This document shows positions 43,775 through 56,415 of a DNA stretch of 64,000 nt, in pieces. The number at the start of each line of letters is the position of its first letter. Position 1 is the stretch's first letter. The position numbers were made by a program, and so were the translations under genes. The stretch lies in the NCBI RefSeq assembly GCF_000208865.1, contig NC_018394.1:1137635-1201634 (forward strand), read 5' to 3'. Source of the DNA: Neospora caninum Liverpool (Eukaryota > Apicomplexa > Conoidasida > Eucoccidiorida > Sarcocystidae). The notes beneath the pieces were generated by a model. The model did not search any database. It worked only from the letters and a program-made list of their open reading frames with translations, and was not told where the DNA came from.

Positions 43775-46700
43775 GGTGCACTGCGCAAGGTTAGTAGGCA
43801 CTGCAAGGCAGAGGACTGTCTCCGTTTTGAGTAGTCCCCCTTACTCTATTTGAGGCGCGACCCTACGCCTGCGACGCGGAAGAGAGCACAGACCAGGAGA
43901 CGACGACAATGCCCACCAACACGAGGTCTGTAATTGCCTGAAGAAATGAAGAGAGAACTGTCTTTGGGATGCAGTTTTGGACTCATCTGCGCAACTGAGA
44001 GCAGCGTCACAGGGTCACCATTTCACTTTTCAGCTGTATCGTAAACGAAAGAAAACCCCGCGAGGCGAGTCTGTTATCGATGACCGAGCCTCGTCTCTGC
44101 TCACCAAAGATATGTTGTTGTAAGTGCGGTTCCCGCATAACCGCCCGTATCTGGTAGTACACGGCTTCCGCTGCACAGTTGGTGTTGAATTTTGGGAAGA
44201 GTCCACCGAGTGTACAGGGAATTGCGCTGTATCTTTAAGTGGGGCCCTTGCCACAAGTCCTGCACACGTGGGGACCCGCACATAAAGACGGCGGCAGGAG
44301 CGTCCCCAACAATTCTCTTGATGACGCGATCTCCTCTACTTCACTCGATCTCGTGATACTCTCCGGTCACTCGGAGGTGATTCCAAGGAAATCGCTTCCA
44401 AAATGCCACGACTACTGAAGAATGGTTATATTCAAGGGTGTGAGAGGACCACCATATGGGTCACAGTGCGCACGAAACCCCCTTAAGGATCAAGCGTACC
44501 AGCCTGATTTATCGCGCAATCGAGTGTTGGTGAATGCTCATGATCAACTCGACACTCACAGCAGGTGCCTGGAACGGCCCTAGCTTCTGTCGGAGGTGGT
44601 GTTTTGTCAGCTGCAGTATCTGGGCCGCGTGGCGTCCCCGCACATCCTTGCTAGAAAAAAAAAACAGGAATATCGAAGACAGCAGTAGTCCAGTTCCGGT
44701 CTGCCCCATTTAAGCGCATTCCCGATACCACTTCGATGTTCCCCTGCTCGGCCGCCGTTGCTACCATCTTGCCGTGTGTGCTGGCAGCTACACTGTTCAA
44801 GCGAAGCTTGCTTCGTTGCAAACTAGCTCTGTTTGACGCTGATGAAGATTCTAGCCTAAGGGCCCTGCTCCGACCAGTCGGTAGAGGCTACCTTCTGTCA
44901 CCGAGAAAATCTGATTGGCGCATGCCGACTCTTCAACGCTACGATTTTGTTTCACGTATACGCGATATCACGAAGTGCTGCCCGGTGCTGATATGTCAAA
45001 ATCCCAGAGTAGCCTCCGCAAAAAATACTGCCAGGATGAGTTGTGAATAACATTTGCACTGCCAGCATAACAGGACGACTCAGCTTAAGGAAACGTCCTG
45101 GGAAGCGACCTCGCTTCAAAGCCGTTGAAAATGCTTCAACACGATTCGCCTGATAGATCAGAGATACACATCCGTGTAGGTGTGTGCGCTCGTTTTTTTC
45201 GGCGACTACGGCAGAAAGCATTGCGGCGGTTTCTAGAGAGAAATGCTGGGTCCTTGTGCCTCAACTTCCCCTGGCTTGGAAGGCGGAAGTTTCATTCACA
45301 CACAGAACGCTCCTTGTCGTATGGGCGGCTAAGGTTAATTCTATGCCGTAAATGTGCTTCGATTGACTGAGAAACGCTTACAGTAGAGTGCCCTTCCACG
45401 TGAAGGGAATTGTTCTTGGAATCATGACATCTTCGTTGCCAGGAGTAATCGGCAAATCAGGTAATTCCGACTGGACAGTGCCATCCTCGCGAAAGCCCTG
45501 GGGGAAGCTACTGAGCCTGAACCAGTGCCAGAGTCATACCCAGGGGACACAGCGAGCATATGATATCAGCTACCGGCTGACACAAGCAGGGGAAACGGCG
45601 GAGACTAGCGGTTGATCAGATGCTTTGAGCCGGTCGCATCCCTCCCACCATCTTGTTTCCGCTAAATTTGACGATAAGAATAGGATACTAAGTTGTCTCT
45701 CGTTCTATGCAGTGATGCCATTCGCAACGAATACGATTTACCTTGTATTCAATTCACGGACACTGACACTGCTCCATACACACAGGTTACACGCACCACG
45801 TCGAGTCGCTTTTCCAGCTGGTGAGAGGCGCTTCCACATCCCACTGTCTGAGGTCTGCCTCCGAACGACCCTGCACACTGCAACTCGAATGTCGCTGAAA
45901 CAGTCATGTGCACGTAATCGCCAACAGTGACGGTTTTTATTGCACTATTTGTTTCGTCTTATCGACTCCACAGGTGCGTTTGGTTTCCTCGAGTGCTGTA
46001 CAGCTGAAGATGCGTTTCCGCAGAAATTTGTGTCGAACTGACGAGGGAGCGGCGATTCGTCACCTCTGTCATACTGCCGTCTATTGTGGTTTAGAATTTT
46101 CAACGACTGTGAGCTTCCGTCTTTGGTGACAGTGCAGCGACTCCACAGAGTTCCCGACCAGCTCCACGTCGGTATGCCCGCGCACAGAAAAATTCCGCAG
46201 TCTTTCCATGTATGCTATCGGCAAAAACGGAGTTTCTGCTTCACGACGAATCAGACCTACGCCTCGGCTGTGTGCCCAGTTCCACGGGAAGACCGAAAGT
46301 TTTTTTTCCAGGAAAAACCCGCAGTGCTGAGGGACCCGTTTCAGTGCGATCAGTCATTTGCCTCTTGCCCAGCGGAATCGCTGGACTGCAGTCTCGAGGA
46401 AAGGGCCAACTTGCTTTCGTTCTTGCTGCCAGTCAATCGTCACACAGATCGCACGCCATCACCAGCCATGTGACTCGGGGTAGTCGGGGTACTCGGGGCA
46501 CGGCGCCCCAATCACTTCTTCCACACAGGAGGCTACAGCGATCTCGACATGACGAGTGGAGGAGCAAAGTGCTCTCAGTGGGAAGGATTCATCACTTGAG
46601 TCCCGTACCGCAAGAAGGTTGGCACTAGTCAGTTTGCCATGAAACACCAGAGTGTTCCATCCTCGTGATGACGGAATGCCTTTGGAATTCAGTCTCCCGA

Positions 46701-47889
46701 TTCCTGCCCCAAGCGCGTATCTCTTTTCTCAACAGGCTGTTCTTTTTCACAAAGGCGGGTATGGCCCGCGCAGGGCGGCTGGTGGCCTTCCGAAAAATCC
46801 CCGAGGAACCGGACTCTCTCAAGACACATTAGCGCGGCCCCTGGTCACCTGTGTGCCACACGGCACAAGCAGTCGTTGAAGCCTCACACACTGCCCCGGG
46901 CAATTCAGGCTGTTTGGCAGAAACACGAGATGAGTCGATGTCAGAGCAACAACGGAAACTTGGGACAACTTCCGTCTGACAGGAGCCGGATTTTCGCCAT
47001 ACACCGTCGATTGTGTGTGTGTCTCCTGTGCGCATGCAAAAACCCCGTCGACAGAGATGGGGCCGCACAACACAAGAGAGGGCGTGGAGGCAAGACACCG
47101 TCGCCTCGTTACTGCATCAACTCGTCCGCCTGATGCGACTGCTTGCTATCTCTTTTCTCATTCGTTCTTCCCTTTGACGCCCGCCGGAACAGGAAAAATA
47201 CGTCCAAGTTAATCGGGAGAAGCGCTGGCCCGTCTCTGCCTCTGACCAATTACCACCTTTGCGCAGTTTCTCGTGGCCCCATTTCGGCGCTCTGTCACGA
47301 CTCCCAGCCTCCGTGCGCAGAAGCTGCAACGGAAACGGGCGAGAGAGAACGGCGCGTCCTTCTGCTGTTGTTCCATTTTACCTCTCCCGACGCCTGTCGG
47401 CTGCAGAGAGCCTTCCCTTTTCCCTCGTCAAGCGTTTCCCCGTCTGCGACGGCAAGACCAAGGCGGCGAATCACGTCCTGCCTGCCCCACGAACGCCTCG
47501 ATGACCCTTTTCGCTCTCTGCTTTCCTGTCGTATCCCAGTTCTTTGTGAAACCAGAGACGGTTCGTGTCCATTTCTCTCGACTCGAGACTCGTCCTGCTC
47601 GAGGGCACCATTCCATGGTCTTTTTCCACTGGGTTTTCGGGAGACGGGCCAAAGTACCCTCGCGACTCAATTCGGCATCTGTTGACTCGCCCTCCGAATC
47701 CTCTCGAGCCTTTTCCAAAACGCACAAACGCTGTCCCGAGCATTTCTTTGTTGGAGTGCATCTCGACACGGCACGCTCCTTTCCCGTCCTTTCTTTCGAG
47801 TGAAGACGAATCGGCGCGGCTCTTGTCTCCGTTGCTTCGCACTCGGGAAACGCCGCCTCTCATAATGGCCTCACACCCCCCCACGCAAG
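43775..47889. other. 4.1-kb unresolved spacer between an orphan gene and IspG
   Basis: This should contain the promoters of two divergent genes. One exon-like block stands out on the minus strand at about 44656-44563 (see findings), and another ends at GTGAGC near 44100; they may be untranslated or coding exons of the 41.7-43.8 kb gene. A plus-strand frame at 44736 begins with a hydrophobic leader (MFPCSAAVATILPCVLAATL) but runs only 104 codons. A tract of ggggtactcggggcac near 46478-46503 is mildly repetitive. The last kilobase before IspG is pyrimidine-rich. No RNA gene was recognised. Confidence 0.35.
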
Positions 47890-50800
47890 ATGGAGATCTC
47901 TGAGGACCGCCGTCCTGTGTCTTCGCGTCGGACGCCGAGAGATGAGGGAGCCCGCGTCCCGACACTTGGGGTCCCGGACCGAGACAGAGAATACGGCAAC
48001 GCAGACCGGCTCATTTCCTTGTCAATGGAGGATCCTTCCGACCCAGGCCTTTGCCTTGAGTCTCGACGACGAGGCTCGCCCAGACCACACCGGAGACACG
48101 CAGATGCTTTAGGGCGAGGGACAGCGGCCCGAGAAAAAGAACGCGCCGTCTTCAACGCGACCTCCAAGAGGACCCGCCGCGACAGCTCCTCCTCTCGTGG
48201 GCGCCTGCCGTCGCTGGCCTTTTTCCCGTCTCCGACACGCCGGCGCGTCCTTTTCATTGCTTTCCTCCTTGTCTTTTGCCTGGCTTGTTGGCGCGGCCCT
48301 GTGGATTCTGAGGCGTCCAAACATTCGCTCTCCCTCGCTTTCTCCAACCAGTCCCGGCTGCCTTCTGCAATGCTGCCCGCTCTGGCGGTTCACGCTCTTT
48401 TGTCTCTCCATTCGAAAGTTTGTCTGTTTTTCCCGCTTCTCTTTTCTTGGCCGTGGCCCGCCAAAGCCCTCCCACTTACGCACCGCCCCGTGCTGTGGGG
48501 CGGCGAGCGTTCAAACGTCCTTTCCCACCCTGTCTCCTTTGGCTCTCCCTCTTTGACCGACTCTCCGCCGCCTGCTCTCCCTGTCTCGCTTCCTTCGGGG
48601 GTGCGGTCCCCCTCTTCTTCCGGTGAAGGCCGCTGTTCGCGACTCTCGAAAGGCAGAACAGGACACCTTGAAGACGCCGCGCCTCTTAGTGGACGGAACG
48701 GAGCGAAGCAACATCTGCGCTCGCCCGCGGGATTCATTCTCTCGAGCGGTTTTATGCCTTCGAAGCGGATGCCCGACTCTCGCGGACACAGTGAGGCAGA
48801 AAAGACACGGAGCGGCGCTCCGTTGTCTCTCTCATCATCTCCACGTTCCGCTGCGTCTGCCGCTGTCTCCTCGTCGTCCCTATCTTCTTCCGAGCCCGGT
48901 CCTCCCTCTTCCTACTGTGTCTCCACAGCTTCAACTCAACGCTTGTCAACACGGACTGTTGTCGTCGGCCGAGGCGCGCTCGCCGCACCTTACCACGACT
49001 TCTTCGCATCTTCATCGTCTTCTTCGTCCTTGACGCCGCCGGGAAGTTGGAGAGAAGGCTACCCCGTTCTCATCGGCGGCTCGCATCCTCTCGTGGTGCA
49101 AACCATGACGAATTCCGACACGCGGGATGTCCAGGCCACCGTCGAGCAGGCGAGTCCAGCGGCGTTCGGCCCAACGCGCCGCGACACCTTGCGGCTCTCT
49201 GCCGAGCTTTCTTGCGGTCCGAGGACTTTCGTACACGTGCCAGCCTCTGAGTGTCCCGGACGGTCTCTGCTTGTGTGTGATGCTCGTTGACTGTGTGTCT
49301 GTTGCGCTCCGTACACATGTGCATACATCCGTGCAACTTTCGGTCAAGAGCGAACCGAACTTCATGCAGGCATACATGCGCACCTCGTCGATGGTCACAT
49401 GCAGCTGCCGTCGGAGATCGTTCGCAGGGTGAAGGAACCTCTCAAGCGTTGTGACGACTGCATGCAGACACTGACAGCGCATTTGTTGCGCGTTTGTCTC
49501 TTCCCTCGAATAGCTGCCGCCCGCGATGCATGCATACGCACAGGCACACAGATGCATAGATTCAGATATGTGCGCATACCAATCTATCTATAGATATGTA
49601 CTCACACTGGGGATGTGCGTGGACGCCGTGGCACCGAGCCCGAGGCAGTCCAGCTTCCGGTTCTTAGGGTTTTCGTTTCGTCCCTGCTTGCGTGTGTCCT
49701 TTTGTTTGCAGATCCGGAAGTGTGCAGAGGCTGGGGCGTCAATGGTGCGAATGACTGTTCAGGGAATGAAGGAAGTGGAAGCCTCGAAGTTCATTAAAGA
49801 GAAACTCGACAAGGTTCGTTGCCAGCAAGTGATGCTTCTCATTTTACCTACGCAAGTCGATTGCTTCGCGGTGTCTCCTTTCTCTTTCCGTCTCTCTTGC
49901 GCGCCTTCACAGAAGCACGACGATTGCTTCCCACCTTGGCATCAGCTCACCAGGGACAGCGTGATAGTGCGCTCTTTCCATTGACGCTCCTCTTTCCCTT
50001 TGTGCTCGTGCGCCTCCCCGCCCTGGTTTTTGCCTCCGTCTTTCCTGTTTCGTCTATTCGCTCATAGCATTAGGACGAAGAGAGGAGACAGTCACCGCCT
50101 TTTTATGTTCTGGGCCAACCGATGTGGAATTTTTCAGTGTCGTAGGGAATTGACATCCTCCACGTTTGGCGTTTCTCTCGTGTCCGTTTCCCCGCGGTGC
50201 TCCCTTTCTTCCGTTTTTCCCTCGCGTCGTCCCTCCGAGACGGCTGCGACGCGCCTTCTTCCTCGTGTTCCGTTTCTAGGCAAACCTGCGTATTCCCCTC
50301 GTGGCCGATGTTCACTTTCAACCTCGCGTGGGCCTCGCCGCGGCGGAAATCTTCGACAAAGTTCGCATCAATCCGGGAAACTTCGCAGACGGGGCGAAGA
50401 AATGGGAAGACGAGGTGGAGAGCGCAACAGGCTCCAACCTACCCGACGAGAGAAGGCGAGAAGCCGAGGCCGAGAGACGCTTCGACGACGGCCACAAGCG
50501 CATAGAAGAGCTGCTCGTCCCTCTGATTGAAAAGTGCAAAACGTTCAACACAGCGATGAGAATCGGCACGAACCACGGGTGAGTGCGGAAACGTAGCGTG
50601 AGGGGCGGGCTGAGGCGACTCGAGGAAGCAGACGGGGGGAGGCCGCGGAGGAAAACGCAAAAGACTGGAAGACTCGCCAGTCGAAACGCAGACCGGCGCA
50701 GAGGAGCCCAGCCGTGGGTGTACGAGCCTGCGGGGCAAAGTGTTTCCGCTTCACTTAAAGAGAGAGGGCTACAGATGACTGGGTTTTAAAAATTGCTCCG

Positions 50801-53800
50801 CGCTTCGTGTCGGTGGTTCTCCGCTTCCAGGTCACTTTCCGCCCGCATCCTTCGGCGCTACGGCGACACGCCGCGCGGCATGGTGGCGTCGGCGTTTGAA
50901 TTCGCAGACATCTGCGTCCGTGAGAGTTTCAGGAATTTCTGTTTCTCCATGAAGTCGTCCAATCCGCGAGTCATGGTCCACGCCTACCGGCTTCTCGCGA
51001 GCGAAATGCTCCGACGAAACGAACTTTTCCCCATCCACCTCGGCGTGACAGAGGCGGGAGAAGGTGAGGAAACACAGAGCGATTTCTCGGCACCGCGGGG
51101 AGCCGTGCGCGCCGCGTGGCTTTCCGGTGCCTACAGGCAAGGTGGGGACGGCGCGTACCTGCCTGTGTGTGGCGCGATGTGTTGGGGAGCGGCTCGTGTG
51201 CCCCGCGGTGAACTCGCACGTTCGCGCTTTGCCTCCCTGCTCGTTCAAACGCGCTCGCTGGCCTCCGTTACTCGAAACTGTCTCCTCCCCGTCCGTCCCC
51301 CTCTCACTCTTTCTTCGCCCTCCCGTTCGCTCTGTCGCTCTATGTCTTCGTGTCGCTGCGCCGCCGTACCCCTTTTCTCTCTCTGGTTGGTGTTCGGCTG
51401 CTCAGGCGAAGACGGCCGGCTGAAGTCTGCCGTGGGGATCGGCGCGCTCCTGCAGGATGGCATCGGCGACACACTGCGCGTTTCCTTGACCGAGCCGCCG
51501 TGGCGGGAGATCCCCGTCGCGCTGTCGATCGCGCGGATGCAGGAACAGAAACTTCGGTTCGCGGCGCAGACGGGGGAACGGTGGCGGCTGGCGGGTCGGG
51601 GGCGGGCGAGCGGCCGCGGCCGAGAGCTCCGCGGCGAGCACGAGAACGCGACGGCGGGGCGAGACGGGGAAGGCTGCGACGCGTCGGTGCCAAGTCGCGG
51701 GGAAGAAGGAAGCCTTCTCGGCGAACACAGACAGGCGGAAGATCTGGGTTTTGCCTCGGGGATTCGCGCGTCCTCAGAGCTGGAGAGACAGTCTGCGGTT
51801 CTGGAGACTTCGGCCTGGGTCCCGCGCCCCTTTGAGGAGAGAACTCGGAACTTTGAAAACATCGAGAAGCGAACAATCCGCCCGCTCTTTTCGCGCAGCC
51901 GCGCGACCCAGGCAGACACAGACGGCAAGGGAGAAGGCGAACCGGAGTCGCAGAGGACCGGCGACGAACGCATTCTCCACAGAGACGGCACGGTGATGGT
52001 TCGCGTCAGTCCCGCGATGCTTGAAGTTCCGGTGAGAAGAAAAAGGACACGCACAGCCCGCCAGTTGACACGGGGACAGCGCCCATCGCACGGACACAGC
52101 TGACGACGTGAAACCTGTGTCCAGCTCACAAGAACCTTCAAAGGCCGCACAAATGTAGATCCAATTGCATAGATCTAAACATGTATTAATCTACATATAT
52201 ATATATATACATATATCGAACGATAACCAGATACATGCGTATCCGCCAGCCAACGAACGACGTGGCATGGAGGAGAGAGGCCGTCGCGGCGCGAGTCACG
52301 AGTGTGAGTGAAGGCGGCAGCTCCGCGACCGAGTTCCCACCCCTGCGCACTCCGCGTCTCATCTCGAGGTTTTTTGGTCATGTTTCTGGGCGTCCAGGAA
52401 GTGTTCTACAAAGCCCTTGGGTGCAAGGTCGTCGGCGGCAAACCCTTCAGAAGCATCGCCTCCGTCGATTCGATTTATCTCCCTTCTCTCTCGCTTCCTT
52501 CTCAACAAGAAGGCCGTGGGCTGGTCGCGCGCGCTGCCCAAGCCCGAGAGACTCTGCATGCACTCCAGGAGGCAGGCGTCGGCGTGCTGGTCCCCTTCCC
52601 GGACCTGGCCTATTTGGTGTCCCTGCAGAAGCAACAAGAAGAGGAGACGCGGAAGGCCGTGAACGGGAACCGGGACTCCGTGGAGCCCGAGCGCGGCGCC
52701 ACACGTGATGGCGCACGCGACGAGGCCCAGGCCGACGAAGCGGAACGCGAGAGGTTTCTGCTTCAAACCTCTCTCCTTCCCTCGAAGAAAGAGGGCCTTG
52801 TGGGGGTTTTGCGCCTCCGGGATGCAGCCGCCGTGAGAGGGAAACTCTTGCCGTTCGTCCGTGACAGACTCGAAGGAGTCGCACTCCTCGTCGACGGTCA
52901 CGAGACGGAAGAAGAGATCGACGCCGTTCTCGAAATGGAGGTAAGCAGGAAACGGCGAAACGAATTTGGAAACTGGGGACCGGGTGGATAGGGTGGCGCG
53001 CTGCGGAGCAACGAGGACGGCGACCGCGAAGATGCAAAGCTCGACTGGTGCTGTGGAGAAAAAAAAGCAAAACAGCACCGCCGTCAAGCTAGCGAGGTCG
53101 GGCGGTTTGTCTTTCTCGTGCCCCATTGTTCTCTCCTCCCAATGTGTGTCTTTTGGTACGTCTCATTCCTAGTCCCCCTTCGTCGGCTCGCTTCAGCCAC
53201 CACCGTCGTCTTGCGTCCTCGCTCCGCCGGTGGGGGGCGGCTTGGCGTCGGTCTCTGCGTCGGTGAATTCTCGCGTCTGTTTTGGGGGTTGCCTTTGCCC
53301 CTCGGGTTTTGCTTATTTCGGCCGAGTTTGCGAGGGACTGTCGGAGTCGAACTCGCCAAGTTTTGTCTGTGGTTTGCTGACCTTTTGCGTCTCTCCCCGC
53401 AGTCGCTTCTCTTTTTCCTCCTGCGCCCACCGGAGCGAGGTTCCCAGGGCGTCACTGTGACGAGGCGATTTGTCGACATTCTCAAGAGACGAGAAGAGGC
53501 AGAGGCGAAGAAGAGAGAAGCGAAAGGTAACGCAGAAGGCGGGCACCGTGCGGAGAGCAGAGAAGGACCGGGCGGCATTCCCGTTATCCACTGGCTGGAG
53601 CGCACCCCTTCGGTCGTCGCGGAAAGCGAGCTCGCAAGCAAGGACGGAGAGACGGGGAAGAACAACCGCTTGGTAAGGAAGACAGCAAGAGTTTTTCGCC
53701 TCTTCAAGAAGCGCAGAAAACGGAATGTGTGTATAGAGGTTTTTATGCATCGCGTGCCGCTCACTCTTCGCTTCATCCCCGTCTTTCTTCTATTGTCTGT

Positions 53801-56415
53801 GACGCGTTTTCGCGCGCGCAATTCGCGAGGGGGCGAGGCGGCGCCCTCTGGGAGTCGCACCCCGCGTGAAAAAATGAAAGGCGACAGAGAAAGATCGTCT
53901 GGCCTCCTCGTTTCCTCACGAGGTGCGCTTCCGGATCGAGCCGGCTGTCTCTGCACCGTTGCACAACGCCCGTCTGAGGCGAACAGAAAGTGGGTAAACT
54001 CGTCGCTTCCTGTTCTCGCTCGGTTGAGGTCGACGTGAAGGAGACAGAAACCTAGACCATTAGGGCTCCGCTTTTCGTCTCATCGTGACGCGAAAAAGCA
54101 AAGAGGTTCACCCGACCCCGTGGTCCGCTTCATGGCGGCTGGTTCATTCCAGAGAGAGAACGGTACAGCGCCGTGCTCTCGGTTCGGGCCTTGGAGGTGC
54201 GATCTCGCGTGTGTGCGCATCCGCTTTCTTGTCAGATGCTCGAACAGGAAGAAGAGCAAGAGGGTGCGATTTATGCTGGATGGGAAGTCGGCAGCCTCCT
54301 CGTGGATGCGCTCGGCGAGGGCGTGCTGGTGGACTTGCCAGGCCTGTCTCTGCCTCGACAAATCCGGCTCGGATTCAATCTCCTTCAGGTCAGTTTTTTG
54401 CCTGGGATCAGGGCGAGAGGGGCGAGGCGGCAGAGGCGAGAGGGGCGAGGCGGCAGAGGCGAGAGGGGCGAGGCGGCAGAGGCGAGAGGGGCGAGGCGGC
54501 AGAGGTGAGAGGGGCGAGGCGGCAGAGGTGAGAGGGGCGAGGCGGCAGAGGCGAGAGGGGCGAGGCGGCAGAGGCGAGAGGGGCGAGGCGGCAGAGGCGA
54601 GAGGGGCGAGGCGGCAGAGGTGAGAGGGGCGAGGCGGCAGAGGCGAGAGGGGCGAGGCGGCAGAGGTGAGAGGGGGGAGGCGAGAGGGGTGGGAATGGGA
54701 AGGAGACAGAGAGGGAAGCCGAGCACGGACGAAGCGATGGCGAAAAGGGGGAGAGAAAGGGAACACGAACGAAAGGTAGTCTAGCTCGCTCCGGGTGCGG
54801 CGTTTCGAGTTCGAAAGCGTCTTTTCGTTTTCGGAAAGGTGAGAAACACCAAGATGAACTGCAGCGCTGGACTTTGCTTTCCTGTGCTCTCTCTCAGGCA
54901 TGCCGTCTTCGGAGCACCAAGACCGAGTTCATTTCTTGCCCCTCCTGTGGACGCACTCTGTTTGACATTCAGGTTAGCGCCCCACTGGCGTCACTGTCAC
55001 GATTCGGTTTGTGCATTCCGCCTCTCACCAAATCCACTATCGTTCATATACATAGATGGGGACCTAATTATTCCGCAAAACTTCTCTTGTGCTCCGCAGC
55101 TGCCTAGGTCGTGGACCGTGCCTCGTCTCTTCCTGCTTCATTGAGACTGGCTCCTGGTTAGACGCCCTCCGCACTGTGTGCGCTTGTACACTTGCGGTTT
55201 CTCGCGACTTTCCGACTGCCCCGTCCACATCTCCAGCTTTGATCTCGGCATGCAGACTCGTGGTGGAATATACACTTCGGGGGACCGGAAAACCGCGCGT
55301 CGCTCTCTGCCGTTTTCCGTCGAGTGCCCTGCAGAGCGCTTCACGTGCCTCGGAGACGTTTTCCCACCCACACGGTGTCGAGCGTCAGCTGGGCGCGGAT
55401 GGGGGTTGCCTGCGCTGAGGACGTATGCATGCGCACGAGGGCACCCGCGCGTTCTTTGTCGGATCTTTTGGCATGCGCTGTCTCAGAAAGTTTCAGCGGA
55501 AATCCGGAGGCGGACGGGCCACTTGCCAGGCGTGACAATTGCCGTGATGGGATGCATCGTGAACGGCGTGGGCGAGATGGCCGACGCCGACTTCGGCTAC
55601 GTCGGCGGCGCGCCGGGAAAGGTGAGGAGAGACGCCCACAGGAGCTTCAGAGGCTCGCCGCCCCGCCTCGAGGCCGAAACAGGGAGGCAAAAGGCAGAAC
55701 CAAGGAGGGAAAAAACACAGAGGCGCGGGGCTGCGCTGAAGGCGCGGAGGCAGCGATGAGAGCTGCGGGCACGGAGTGGGGACAGCAACAGCGACGGGGA
55801 AGGAAAGACACAAACAGAGAAGAAACCCCAAAGCCCTGGGGGCCGAGACCGACCGGGTGGCGAGCAAAAGGAGACACATGGCGATGCCGGCACGGACGCG
55901 AGCGACTGAGAAAGCCAGAAAAGGGAAAGGCAAAACGTCTTCACGGCTGGGCCTTTGTCTCCTCCGGGGCCAGGTTTTTGTCATTGTCGTTTCCTTCGCC
56001 CCCGCCGTGTATGTTACCTCCAATCTCTTCCCTCCTGCCTACGTCCTGAGTGACGATAACCAGGCATGGCGTCTGTTAGATCGCTATGTTCCTAATTCCG
56101 GGTTTTTGTGCGGAGGATGTGGTAGGCTTTCTTCGTACCAATCTCTCTTCATCCGGACGTGGCCGTTCCCGCCGTTGGCCGCGTTTGTGGCGCTTGGCAG
56201 CCTGCTTACCGTCTCTGCCGACGGAGGCCCCCGTTGGAATGCTTTCGGGGCGCGTCTGGTTCTGTTTCTCTCTTCAGGTGGATTTGTACGTGAAGAAGAA
56301 AGTGGTGAAGCGCGGCATTCCCAGTGCGGAAGCGTGCGACGCTCTCGTCGCCCTCATCAAGCAGCACGGCCGCTGGGTGGACCCGCCAAAGGAGTCAGCG
56401 GAGAGCGCAACGTGA
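47890..56415 (+). CDS. ispG: 4-hydroxy-3-methylbut-2-enyl-diphosphate synthase IspG (GcpE), apicoplast MEP pathway
   Basis: Eleven exons: 47890-49149, 49712-49813, 50280-50578, 50831-51063, 51406-52031, 52398-52940, 53403-53672, 54236-54388, 54898-54972, 55487-55621 and 56278-56415. All are in phase and give 1,277 aa. The enzyme converts methylerythritol cyclodiphosphate to HMBPP using a [4Fe-4S] cluster, the penultimate MEP step. Visible motifs are [11 protein letters not shown] (about 403-413), [62 protein letters not shown], cluster ligands Cys1176 and Cys1179 (CPSC) and Cys1210 (MGCIVNG), and Glu1217 (GVGE). A large domain between the TIM barrel and the cluster domain is the plant/apicomplexan type. 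The ~390-residue leader has a recessed hydrophobic segment ([15 protein letters not shown], about 120-134), fitting apicoplast import. Exon 1 ends GAGCAG|GCGAGT, apparently a GC donor. Identification is firm. Confidence 0.95.
52190..52220 (+). repeat. (TA)n microsatellite in an ispG intron
   Basis: Short TA run with flanking acatatat units in intron 52032-52397. Confidence 0.8.
54405..54690 (+). repeat. 23-bp minisatellite, about 12 copies, inside an ispG intron
   Basis: Tandem 23-base units of the form ggcgagaggggcgaggcgg plus caga fill over half of intron 54389-54897. Some copies carry gtgagagg in place of gcgagagg, which creates multiple GTGAGAGG donor-like sites inside the array. The array stays open in all three frames for long distances (23 x 3 = 69 bases) and generates spurious Arg/Gly-rich or Pro/Leu-rich peptides. 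Confidence 0.92.

Noticed and set aside
51064..51405. Read-through coding in ispG between LGVTEAGEG and [12 protein letters not shown]
   Set aside because: The frame is open, but a GTGAGG donor and ggctgctcag acceptor in matching phase remove it, and IspG proteins have no insertion at this point.
54389..54900. Arg/Gly-rich or Pro/Leu-rich repeat proteins on both strands
   Set aside because: They arise from the 23-bp minisatellite in an ispG intron, which stays open in several frames by chance of its sequence.
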